Below, piece by piece: positions 16,268 to 23,501 of a stretch of 64,000 nt of DNA. A program made the translations under genes and the position numbers. The stretch is taken from assembly GCA_965250245.1 (NCBI GenBank), contig OZ252296.1, positions 5,146,001-5,210,000 of the forward strand, written 5' to 3'. The notes beneath the pieces are model-generated. The model was given only the letters and a program-made list of their open reading frames with translations. It was not told where the DNA came from and did not search any database. Positions within the stretch are counted from its first letter, which is position 1. The number at the start of each line of letters is the position of its first letter. This DNA comes from JABDIP01 sp965250245. Lineage in GTDB: Bacteria; Pseudomonadota; Alphaproteobacteria; DSM-16000; Inquilinaceae.

Positions 16268-16684
16268 TCAGGCGTCGTCCACCAGACGGATGACCACATC
16301 CACCCGCGATACCTTGGCGCCGGACGGCGGCTTCGGCAGGTCGACCACGGTCAGCTCGGCGCCCTCGATATCGGTGAGCTTGCCACTGTCCTCGTGGAAG
16401 AAGTGATGGTGGTCGTCGGTGTTGGTGTCGAAGTAGGACCGCCCCGGCTCGACCACCACCTCGCGCAGCAGGCCGGCGCGGGTGAACTGGTTGAGCGTGT
16501 TGTAGACGGTCGCAAGCGACACGCTGACCCGGGCCGCCATGGCCTCGGCATGCAGCTGCTCGGCCGTGACGTGCCGGTCGACACCGTCGAACAGCAGGCG
16601 CCCGAGCGCCAGCCGCTGCCGCGTCGGCCGGAGATTGGCCTGTTGCAGGCGCTGCAGTGCCTGCGAATAGGGTCGTGTGCGCAT
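16268..16684 (-). CDS. irr: Irr-type Fur-family iron response regulator
   Basis: 138-aa Fur-fold repressor: winged helix at 10-80 (LRPTRQRLALGRLLF, SLATVYNTLNQF) and a dimerisation domain with the triple-histidine motif DDHHHFF (H92-94), diagnostic of alphaproteobacterial Irr, which senses haem status. The N-terminal Cys-Pro haem motif of Bradyrhizobium Irr is absent in this form. ATG 16684 is preferred; an in-frame ATG at 16696 is possible. The irr / fabA divergent order is conserved in alphaproteobacteria. Confidence 0.9.
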   Translation of the reverse strand: MRTRPYSQALQRLQQANLRPTRQRLALGRLLFDGVDRHVTAEQLHAEAMAARVSVSLATVYNTLNQFTRAGLLREVVVEPGRSYFDTNTDDHHHFFHEDSGKLTDIEGAELTVVDLPKPPSGAKVSRVDVVIRLVDDA

Positions 16685-16779
16685 AACCGTGCACATATAG
16701 GGTGGACCGGTGCACGGTTGAAAGAAAAAATTCACGTGTAAAGGAATAATCGGTGCATTCTGCAACACTGAATGATGCC

Positions 16780-16807
16780 TTGTCTGCCACCTGAAATCGG
16801 GTACAGT
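16780..16807 (+). promoter_or_regulatory. Candidate fabA promoter giving a leaderless transcript
   Basis: TTGTCT (16780-16785), a 16-base spacer and TACAGT (16802-16807) end only 8 bases before the fabA ATG, and no purine-rich Shine-Dalgarno lies between. A transcript from here would start at or next to the ATG. A loose dyad ATTC-N9-GAAT at 16757-16773 just upstream could bind Irr or another regulator; that is speculative. Confidence 0.4.
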
Positions 16808-16815
16808 CCGCCCCC

Positions 16816-17370
16816 ATGGATATCAAAGAGCAAGATCAGCAGCCGGCAAGCGCGGCCGTGCGCGAGAAGAGCAGCTTCTCCTATCAGGACCTGCTGCAAT
16901 GCGCCCATGGCAAGCTGTTCGGCCCGGGCAATGCGCGCCTGCCATTGCCGCCCATGCTGATGTTCGATCGCATCACCCGAATCGCCGACAAGGGCGGCGA
17001 GCATGGCAAGGGTGAGATCGAAGCGGAGCTGGATATCAAGCCGGACCTGTGGTTCTTCGGCTGCCATTTCGAATCCGACCCGGTCATGCCGGGCTGCCTG
17101 GGGCTCGACGCGCTGTGGCAGTTGCTCGGATTCTTCTGCGGCTGGACCGGCGCGCCGGGCCGCGGCCGCGCGCTGAGCGTCGGCGAGGTCAAGTTCAGCG
17201 GCGAGGTGCTGCCGATCGCCAAGCTGGTGAAGTACCGGCTGGACATCAAGCGCTTCATCAACCGCAAGGTCGTGCTGGGCATCGCTGACGGATCGGTGCA
17301 TGTCGACGGCAGCCCGATCTACGAGGCCAAGGATCTGCGCGTCGGCCTGTTCGCCGCTTCGCCGGCCTGA
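16816..17370 (+). CDS. fabA: 3-hydroxydecanoyl-ACP dehydratase / trans-2,cis-3-decenoyl-ACP isomerase
   Basis: Introduces the double bond in anaerobic-type unsaturated fatty acid synthesis. 184 aa with the hot-dog fold active site in FFGCHFESDPVMPGCLGLDAL: His84 and Asp98, spaced as in FabA. Followed by fabB (18-base gap) and fabI, the usual alphaproteobacterial order. The start codon ATG 16816 lacks a Shine-Dalgarno and may be translated from a leaderless mRNA. Confidence 0.96.
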   Translation: MDIKEQDQQPASAAVREKSSFSYQDLLQCAHGKLFGPGNARLPLPPMLMFDRITRIADKGGEHGKGEIEAELDIKPDLWFFGCHFESDPVMPGCLGLDALWQLLGFFCGWTGAPGRGRALSVGEVKFSGEVLPIAKLVKYRLDIKRFINRKVVLGIADGSVHVDGSPIYEAKDLRVGLFAASPA

Positions 17371-17388
17371 CCTGAGAAGAGGTCCCTG

Positions 17389-18606
17389 ATGCGACGTGTG
17401 GTCGTCACCGGCCTGGGTGTCGTTTCCAGCATCGGCAGCAACAAGGACGAGGTGGTCGAGAGCCTGCGGCACGGGCGCTCGGGCATCGTCTTCGTCGAGG
17501 AGTACCGGGAGCTCGGCTTCCGCTGCCATCTGCACGGCTCGATCGACATCGACCTGGACCAGGCCGTCGACCGCAAGCTGAAGCGGTTCATGGGCGACGG
17601 CGCCGCCTACAACTATGTCGCCATGGAGCAGGCGATCGCCGATGCCGGGCTGGAGCCGTCCGACGTCTCCAACGAGCGCACCGGCCTCGTCATGGGCTCC
17701 GGCGGCCCCTCGACCCAGAACATCGTGGCGGCTGCGGACATCGCACGCACCAAGGGGCCGAAGCGGGTCGGCCCCTACATGGTGCCGCGCAGCATGTCCT
17801 CGACCAATTCCGCCACCCTGGCGACGCCGTTCCAGATCAAGGGCATCAATTACTCGATCAGCTCGGCCTGCTCGACCAGCGCCCATTGCATCGGCAACGC
17901 CGCGGAGCAGATCCAATGGGGCAAACAGGACATCGTCTTCGCCGGCGGCGGCGAGGAGCTGCACTGGACCCTGACCGTGCTGTTCGACGCCATGGGCGCG
18001 TTGTCCTCGCATTACAACGAGACGCCGGAGCGCGCCTCCCGCGCCTATGACGCCGACCGCGACGGCTTCGTCATCTCCGGCGGCGGCGGCGTGGTGGTGC
18101 TGGAGGAACTGGAGCACGCAAAAGCGCGCGGCGCGAAGATCTACGCCGAGCTGGCCGGTTACGGCGCCAACTCCGACGGCTTCGACATGGTGCAGCCCTC
18201 CGGCGAGGGCGCGGTGCGCTGCATGCGCATGGCGCTGGACACGCTGGACTGCCCGGTCGACTACATCAACACCCACGGCACCTCCACGCCGGTGGGCGAC
18301 ACCCGCGAGCTGGCCGCCATCCGCGACACCTTCGGCGACCGGGCGCCGCCGCTCAGCTCGACCAAGTCGCTGACCGGGCACGCCCAGGGGGCGGCCGGGG
18401 TGCTGGAGGCGATCTACACGCTGTTGATGCTGGAACACGATTTCATCTGCGCCTCGGCCAATATCGAGACCCTGGACCCCGAGGCGGAGGGCATGCCGGT
18501 GATGCGCGAGCGGCGCGACAATGCCGGGCTGAACTGCGTCATGTCGAACAGCTTCGGCTTCGGCGGCACCAATGCCGCGCTCGCCTTCAAACGCTATCGC
18601 GACTGA
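17389..18606 (+). CDS. fabB: Beta-ketoacyl-ACP synthase I
   Basis: Condensing enzyme that elongates cis-3-decenoyl-ACP made by FabA. 405 aa thiolase fold with nucleophile Cys161 in SISSACSTSAHC, and the two catalytic histidines in NTHGTSTPVGD (about 296) and KSLTGHAQGAAG (about 331). C-terminal NSFGFGGTNAAL. A Shine-Dalgarno (GAGAAGAGG) precedes the ATG. Pairing with fabA and the Cys-His-His set identify FabB rather than FabF. Confidence 0.95.
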   Translation: MRRVVVTGLGVVSSIGSNKDEVVESLRHGRSGIVFVEEYRELGFRCHLHGSIDIDLDQAVDRKLKRFMGDGAAYNYVAMEQAIADAGLEPSDVSNERTGLVMGSGGPSTQNIVAAADIARTKGPKRVGPYMVPRSMSSTNSATLATPFQIKGINYSISSACSTSAHCIGNAAEQIQWGKQDIVFAGGGEELHWTLTVLFDAMGALSSHYNETPERASRAYDADRDGFVISGGGGVVVLEELEHAKARGAKIYAELAGYGANSDGFDMVQPSGEGAVRCMRMALDTLDCPVDYINTHGTSTPVGDTRELAAIRDTFGDRAPPLSSTKSLTGHAQGAAGVLEAIYTLLMLEHDFICASANIETLDPEAEGMPVMRERRDNAGLNCVMSNSFGFGGTNAALAFKRYRD

Positions 18607-18644
18607 CCGTCTTCCGTGCGGGGGAATTACGGGGCAATGATCCG

Positions 18645-19460
18645 ATGACGGCACAGCAGGGACTCATGGCCGGCAAGAAGGGCCTGGTCATGGGCGTTGC
18701 CAACAATCATTCCATCGCCTGGGGAATCGCCCAGGCGCTGCACGGGCAGGGCGCGACCCTGGCCTTCACCTATCAGGGCGAGGCCTTCCAGCGCCGGGTG
18801 CTGCCGCTGGCGCAGTCGCTGGGCAGCGAGATCGTGCTGCCCTGCGACGTCGAGGACGACTCCTCGGTCGACACGGTCTTCGAGCAGCTCGACGGGGCCT
18901 GGGGCGAGATCGATTTCCTGGTCCACGCGGTCGCCTATTCCGACAAGGAGGAGCTGAAGGGCCGCTATCTGGACACCACGGCGGAGAACTTCAGCCGTAC
19001 CCTGCGGATCTCCTGCTACTCCTTCACCGCGCTGGCCCGCCGTGCCGAGCGGCTGATGCCCAATGGCGGCAGCCTGCTGACCCTGACCTATCTGGGGGCG
19101 GAGCGGGTGATGCCGAACTACAACGTCATGGGCGTGGCCAAGGCGGCGCTGGAGACCAGCGTGCGTTATCTTGCCAACGATCTCGGGCCGAGCGGTATCC
19201 GGGTCAACGCGATCTCCGCCGGGCCCATGCGGACCCTGGCCGGCAGCGCCATCGCCGACGCCCGCTACGTCTACAAGTTCAACCAGAACGCCGCCCCCCT
19301 GCGCCGCAACGTGACGCTGGACGAGGTCGGCGGCGCCGGGCTCTACCTGCTGAGCCCGCTGTCGGGCGGCGTCACCGGCGAGGTCCACCACGTGGACAGC
19401 GGCTTCCACGCCATTGGCATGCCCGGCGCGCCCAAGAACGGCGAAAACGGCGGGGCCTAA
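18645..19460 (+). CDS. fabI: Enoyl-ACP reductase (NADH)
   Basis: Final reduction of the fatty acid elongation cycle. 271-aa short-chain-dehydrogenase-like protein with the FabI dinucleotide loop GVANNHSIAWGIAQ (17-30) and catalytic Tyr159-x6-Lys166 in PNYNVMGVAK, with Tyr149 ten residues before it, which is the FabI pattern. 38 bases after fabB. An internal ATG at residue 7 (18663) would also give a normal protein. FabI is the target of triclosan-type inhibitors in other bacteria. Confidence 0.95.
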   Translation: MTAQQGLMAGKKGLVMGVANNHSIAWGIAQALHGQGATLAFTYQGEAFQRRVLPLAQSLGSEIVLPCDVEDDSSVDTVFEQLDGAWGEIDFLVHAVAYSDKEELKGRYLDTTAENFSRTLRISCYSFTALARRAERLMPNGGSLLTLTYLGAERVMPNYNVMGVAKAALETSVRYLANDLGPSGIRVNAISAGPMRTLAGSAIADARYVYKFNQNAAPLRRNVTLDEVGGAGLYLLSPLSGGVTGEVHHVDSGFHAIGMPGAPKNGENGGA

Positions 19461-19476
19461 GGGTCGGACTTTTTCG

Positions 19477-19623
19477 CCACCAAGACACCAAGGCACCAAG
19501 CGATTTGGTTGGTTGCGCCGTAGGCGCATTGCTCCGCATCGCTGAACGATTGGCACGATCGATTAGGAAAATGCGCCTTCGGCGCGGCGAGCCCGTTCGC
19601 TTGGTGCCTTTGTGTCTTGGTGG
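19477..19623. repeat. CACCAAG-type nested inverted repeat
   Basis: Outer arms are inverted copies of three CACCAAG heptamers separated by A or G (19477-19500; complement 19600-19623). Inside them sits a second inverted pair, GCGCCGTAGGCGCATT and AATGCGCCTTCGGCGC. The design parallels the CACAGAG composite elements with different sequence. The right arm ends exactly one base before the stop codon of the phosphodiesterase gene. Confidence 0.85.
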
Positions 19624-20394
19624 TCAATCCAAGGGCGGTGCCACCGCCAGGATCGCATCCGGCACGTCGCTGAACACGCCGTCCACGCCCATGGCGAACA
19701 ACGCTGCCGCCCGGTCCGGATCGTTCACCGTGTAGGCAAGCAAGGGCAGGCCAGCCGCCTTCAGGCCGGGCACGGTCTTCTCCGTCAGCCGCTTGTGCGC
19801 GGTGTTCACCGTGGCCGGGCCCAAGGCCGCGACCGCCGCCTCGAAGTCCCCCGGCATGCGGTCGAAAAGGAGCCCGCGCGGCCAGTCCCGGGCCACCGCC
19901 AGCGCCGTCTCGAGGGAATCCTGGGCAAAGCTGGAGACCAGTGGGGGCGGCCGGTCGGCGGGCCAGACCTCGCGGGCCACCGCGAGCGAGCGCTCGGCGG
20001 TCTCGCGTTCCCGGCCCCGGCACGGCTTGATCTCGATGTTGACCGCCAGGCCCAGCGAGGCGGAGAGCTCCAGCGCCTCGGCCAGGGTCGGCACCGGCTC
20101 GCCGGTGAAGGCGTCGCCGAACCAGCTTCCCGCGTCCAGCGTGCGGATCACCGCCAGGGTCGCGTCCCGCGCCGGCCCTTTGCCGCTGGTGGTGCGGTCC
20201 AGCAGGTCGTCATGAAGCAGCACCGGCTCGCCGTCCGCGGTCAGCTTGGCGTCGAATTCGATCATGGTAACGCCCAGGGCCGCCGCCTTGCGGATGCCGG
20301 CCAGGGTGTTCTCCGGCGCGTGCGACGCTGCGCCGCGGTGGCCGATGACCGGCGGAGGGGGCGGAAAATCGGGCATCCGAGCGATCATTTCCAA
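19624..20394 (-). CDS. ugpQ: Glycerophosphodiester phosphodiesterase
   Basis: 256-aa GDPD TIM barrel that releases glycerol-3-phosphate from glycerophosphodiesters. Catalytic HRG and HAPENT signatures at residues 19-30, metal-site IEFDAKLTADGEPVLLHDD, EIKP mid-protein and C-terminal TVNDPDRAAALFAMGVDGVFSD. No signal peptide, so cytosolic like UgpQ rather than periplasmic GlpQ. The stop codon abuts the CACCAAG repeat. Symbol assigned by type only. Confidence 0.9.
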   Translation of the reverse strand: MEMIARMPDFPPPPPVIGHRGAASHAPENTLAGIRKAAALGVTMIEFDAKLTADGEPVLLHDDLLDRTTSGKGPARDATLAVIRTLDAGSWFGDAFTGEPVPTLAEALELSASLGLAVNIEIKPCRGRERETAERSLAVAREVWPADRPPPLVSSFAQDSLETALAVARDWPRGLLFDRMPGDFEAAVAALGPATVNTAHKRLTEKTVPGLKAAGLPLLAYTVNDPDRAAALFAMGVDGVFSDVPDAILAVAPPLD

Positions 20395-20541
20395 TGGCTT
20401 AAGGAATGTCGGCTATAGCACGAAACTGCCGGCCGGTCCGACCGCACGCAAGTGTGATCCGCCAGGCATGGCCGCGCGGCGGGAAACGGCGCTATCGTTG
20501 CCCTGCCGCGCTGAAGAACTTGGGGGAAACAGTCCATCCCG

Positions 20542-21480
20542 ATGGTTGCGCGTGCGGTCCTGTCCGATTGGATTCCCAGATTGGTGGTGTTGACACCGCT
20601 GGCGCTCGGCGCCTGTGGCACGGCGCCGTTCGAGGGCGACCTTGTCGGCTCCCTGGACCGCTACGACACCCGACACGAGGACACGCTGATCGGCCTCGCC
20701 CGCGATTTCGGCGTCGGCTACACCGAGCTGGTGGCGGCCAATCCGGAGGTCGATCCCTGGCTGCCGGGCGACGGCACCCGCCTGACGGTGCCGCATGCCC
20801 ACATCCTGCCGTCGGCGTCGCGCGAGGGCATCGTCATCAACCTGGCGGAGCAGCGGCTCTACTACTACCCCGAGGGCGAGGCGCCGCGGACCTTCCCCAT
20901 CGGCATCGGCCGCGAGGGGCTAGAGACGCCGCTCGGCCAGACCCGCATCGTGCGCCGCAAGGAAGGGCCGAGCTGGTATCCCACCGCCGCGGCCCGGCGC
21001 GACGACCCGACCTTGCCGGCCGTCGTCGAGGCCGGCCCCGACAACCCGCTGGGCACCCACGCGCTCTATCTCGACTGGCCGCAATACCTGATCCACGGCA
21101 CCAACGAGCCCTACGGCATCGGCCGCCGGATCAGCCGCGGCTGCATCCGCCTGTATCCGGAGGACATCGTCGCGCTCTACGAGATGGTGCCGGACGAGAC
21201 GCCGGTGCAGGTGGTCGACGAGCCGGTCAAGATCGGCTGGTCCGACGGCGAGCTCTATCTCGAGGTCCACCCGACCCGCGCCCAGGCCGACCAGATCGAG
21301 GCCGAAGGCCATTTCGACCCGGTCCCGGCGATCGGCATCGGCGCCCTGGTTCTGACCATGGCCGGCGACCAGGCCGACCGCGTCGACTGGCTGGTCGTCG
21401 AACGCGCCCTGGCCGACCGCAGCGGCGTGCCCGTGCCGATCACGGTGTCGACGTTCGAACGGGCGCTGGCGCTGCGGTAG
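20542..21480 (+). CDS. L,D-transpeptidase lipoprotein (ErfK/YbiS family) with LysM-like region
   Basis: 312-aa exported cell-wall enzyme. A lipobox (ALGAC) places the lipidated Cys at 25. A LysM-like segment at about 45-85 (ARDFGVGYTELVAANPEVDPWLPGDG) precedes the YkuD catalytic domain at 95-225 with His185 (IHGT) and the nucleophile Cys201 in SRGCIRLY. It makes or hydrolyses 3-3 peptidoglycan crosslinks, or anchors an outer-membrane lipoprotein. The C-terminal 80 residues are an extension seen in ErfK-like proteins. Confidence 0.93.
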   Translation: MVARAVLSDWIPRLVVLTPLALGACGTAPFEGDLVGSLDRYDTRHEDTLIGLARDFGVGYTELVAANPEVDPWLPGDGTRLTVPHAHILPSASREGIVINLAEQRLYYYPEGEAPRTFPIGIGREGLETPLGQTRIVRRKEGPSWYPTAAARRDDPTLPAVVEAGPDNPLGTHALYLDWPQYLIHGTNEPYGIGRRISRGCIRLYPEDIVALYEMVPDETPVQVVDEPVKIGWSDGELYLEVHPTRAQADQIEAEGHFDPVPAIGIGALVLTMAGDQADRVDWLVVERALADRSGVPVPITVSTFERALALR

Positions 21481-21506
21481 GCGGTCGCGGGAACCAAGGA
21501 AGGTTC

Positions 21507-21746
21507 ACCACAGAGACACAGAGGCACAGAGATTTCTGTGCTTTGTCGCCCTGTCTGAACGCTGTTCCCAACCGTCCATCCTGGCGGCCAGTTTCGCCTA
21601 CGCTCCCCGATCGTCATTCCCGCGAAGGCGGGAATCCAGTCGGCACCTTCCTATCCGCGTCAGGGAACGGAAACCTGGATTCCCGCCTTCGCGGGAATGA
21701 CGATGGGGTTTGGATTTGGTTCTCTGTGCCTCTGTGTCTCTGTGGT
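21507..21746. repeat. Composite nested inverted repeat, copy 5
   Basis: Outer inverted CACAGAG triple arms at 21507-21531 and 21722-21746; inner exactly 89-bp paired ATTCCC-N8-GGGAAT core at 21613-21701. About 80 bases of extra unique sequence sit between the left outer and left inner arms, making this 240-bp copy the longest. It fills the gap between the L,D-transpeptidase and GFA genes. Confidence 0.9.
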
Positions 21747-21764
21747 TCCAAAGATCTTGAACCC

Positions 21765-22256
21765 TCACTCCTCCCAGACCCCGTGGTCCTTGTGCCAGTC
21801 GGCGACGGAGCGGTCCGGGTACTCCTCGAAATGGGCGTCGTGCGGGCCGGCCCCCGGCACCGCGACCCAGCTCGCCTTTGAGCCCAGCATGATGTGGGTG
21901 CGGTCCTGGGGTTCCGGCAGGTCGGAGTCGATGGCCGAGGCGAAGGGGTAGATCCATTGCGCCCAGCGCGTGTCGCTGCCCCAGAGCGCGCTGCCGCAAT
22001 GCCTGCAGAAATGGCGCTGGGCGTCGCCGGAATGGGCGTCGGGGTCGGCCGAGCGGCGCACGGCATAGGCCGTGATGTTCTCCGCGCCTTCGACCGTCAG
22101 CGTTTCCGCCTCACCCATCAGGTTGATCGCATAGCCGCCACCGCCCGCCGTCTTGCGGCAGATCGAGCAATAGCAGCGCATATACGGGACCGGCGTGTGG
22201 GTCTCGACCGAGAATCGCACCGCGCCGCAATGGCAGGAGCCATCCAGTTTTAGCAT
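21765..22256 (-). CDS. GFA-family zinc protein (Mss4-like fold)
   Basis: 163-aa member of the glutathione-dependent formaldehyde-activating (GFA) / CENP-V superfamily. Zinc ligands: Cys8-x-Cys10 (SCHCGAVRF), the CYCSICRK cluster near 28-33 and FCRHCGSALWG near 84. The founding member catalyses the formaldehyde-glutathione adduct; most paralogues have unknown substrates, so no specific activity is claimed. ATG 22256 is preferred over the GTG one codon earlier. Confidence 0.88.
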   Translation of the reverse strand: MLKLDGSCHCGAVRFSVETHTPVPYMRCYCSICRKTAGGGGYAINLMGEAETLTVEGAENITAYAVRRSADPDAHSGDAQRHFCRHCGSALWGSDTRWAQWIYPFASAIDSDLPEPQDRTHIMLGSKASWVAVPGAGPHDAHFEEYPDRSVADWHKDHGVWEE

Positions 22257-22266
22257 CACACGGCCC

Positions 22267-22947
22267 CTAGAGCGGCATCGGCTGCGGGCCAGGCCCGCCG
22301 GGCGTCCGGCTTGGCGTCGCCGCCGCCGGGTCGCGCCTGAGCTCGGAGAGCGGCCCCGTCCAGCCCTCGAAGGCCGGCGTGTTGAGCAGGAGCTCGAACC
22401 GCCGGGTCGCCTGGGCGCCGCGATAGGCGCGGGGATCGGCCGGGTGGTTGTAGGATCGGCCGGCCACCTGGGTGACCAGGAAGATCATGTAGCAATCGGC
22501 GAACCGCTCGCCGTCGAAATCGGTGGCGCCGTCATGGCCCGTGTCGGCGAGCAGCCGATAGCCCGCGCGATCGTTCTGCTCCAGCCAGCGCATGCCGCGA
22601 TAGGCAGTGTCGACGATGTGGCCCATCTCGTGCAGCAGAGTCACATTGACGTTGCGGTTGTGTTGGGCGCCGAGGGACGCCGCGCTCAAGCGGATCCAGC
22701 GCGCCTCACCGCCACTGCCGCCGCCGCGCATGGGCGCGCAGCCGCGCCGGGAGACCTGGATATGCGCGCGCGGAACCGAAAACAGCCTGAGATGCGGCAA
22801 GGGGACCAGCTCCAGCGTGCGCAGGATGAGGCGGAACTGTTCGGTGCTCGGCGGCTCAGTCCGCTCCTTCGGCACCCGGATGGGCACCTGCACGCCGCGC
22901 ACCGATCGCACATGCTCCCTGTATTGATCCGGTGTGCAATACCCCAT
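22267..22947 (-). CDS. Putative zinc metallopeptidase (HExxH), family not recognised
   Basis: 226 aa. The central motif LLHEMGHIVDTAY gives zinc ligands His106 and His110 with catalytic Glu107. Downstream GERFADCYMIF offers Glu147 as a third ligand 37 residues after His110 with a nearby Asp151, an HExxH...E zincin layout. No signal peptide or membrane helix is evident. A basic, glycine-rich patch at 65-80 and a proline-rich C-terminus flank the core. Neighbours give no clear functional clue. Physiological substrate unknown. Confidence 0.6.
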   Translation of the reverse strand: MGYCTPDQYREHVRSVRGVQVPIRVPKERTEPPSTEQFRLILRTLELVPLPHLRLFSVPRAHIQVSRRGCAPMRGGGSGGEARWIRLSAASLGAQHNRNVNVTLLHEMGHIVDTAYRGMRWLEQNDRAGYRLLADTGHDGATDFDGERFADCYMIFLVTQVAGRSYNHPADPRAYRGAQATRRFELLLNTPAFEGWTGPLSELRRDPAAATPSRTPGGPGPQPMPL

Positions 22948-23021
22948 GGCGACCGCCCCTCTTTCCCAGCCCCGCCCGAGTATTCCTTGGACAGGAGGTC
23001 AGGGCAAGCGACGGCGCGGCG

Positions 23022-23066
23022 TCACCGCCCGGGCGCGACCCGGCGATAGCTCAGCGCTTCGGCGAA
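23022..23066 (-). pseudogene. Remnant of a comM 3' end
   Basis: On the minus strand this stretch encodes the peptide EALSYRRVAPGR followed by a stop, identical to the C-terminus of intact ComM that ends at 23502. The DNA is diverged at synonymous sites, and the codons just upstream degrade into a frame with a stop. It is a second copy of the comM tail displaced about 480 bases by the orphan gene 23078-23491. Possible trace of an insertion at comM. Confidence 0.7.
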
Positions 23067-23077
23067 TCATTCCTGGT

Positions 23078-23491
23078 TCACGCGACCACTTCATCGTCTT
23101 CCGACAGCCTTCCGCGCTTCGAAAAGACGGTAAGTGCCGACTGAGCGGCCGATTTCAGCTGTTGCCATTCGGGCATTTCAAGGAAATCGGGGATCCGGTC
23201 GATACCGTTTGGAGTTGACTTTGAAACGTCTTCCCAAACCGCATGAAACCTCAGGATTTCCTCTATCTCCTCCTCGGAATAGACCACCCGAGAGAACCAG
23301 GATTTCTTTGGTATTCGACGCGGGTAGGGCAGATAGTCGTCCCACTGATTTAACAGCTCAGCGAAGATGTTCACCGGAACACTGGCTTCATAATCGAGCA
23401 GCTCAACCTCTCTGCTCGCCATCTCGAAGTACTCGATCTGCCGATTGCGGAGTCTCTGCTCCACCAGTTGCCTCGAGGCCCGCTCGACCAT
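23078..23491 (-). CDS. Orphan protein of unknown function, low-GC (137 aa)
   Basis: A 137-residue acidic protein with no recognisable domain, signal peptide or membrane helix. Composition is helical and rich in Glu/Arg/Trp (EYFEMASREVELLDYEA, YSEEEIEEILRFHAVWEDV). The gene is visibly AT-richer with different codon use from its neighbours, and it is bracketed by the intact comM tail on one side and a diverged comM tail on the other, as expected for acquired DNA. ATG 23491 chosen; no strong Shine-Dalgarno seen. Confidence 0.6.
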   Translation of the reverse strand: MVERASRQLVEQRLRNRQIEYFEMASREVELLDYEASVPVNIFAELLNQWDDYLPYPRRIPKKSWFSRVVYSEEEIEEILRFHAVWEDVSKSTPNGIDRIPDFLEMPEWQQLKSAAQSALTVFSKRGRLSEDDEVVA

Positions 23492-23501
23492 CGGCTGCTC
23501 C

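Noticed and set aside
2782..21746. CRISPR array or direct-repeat array
   Set aside because: The repeats are inverted, widely spaced and lack regular repeat-spacer units; no cas gene is present.
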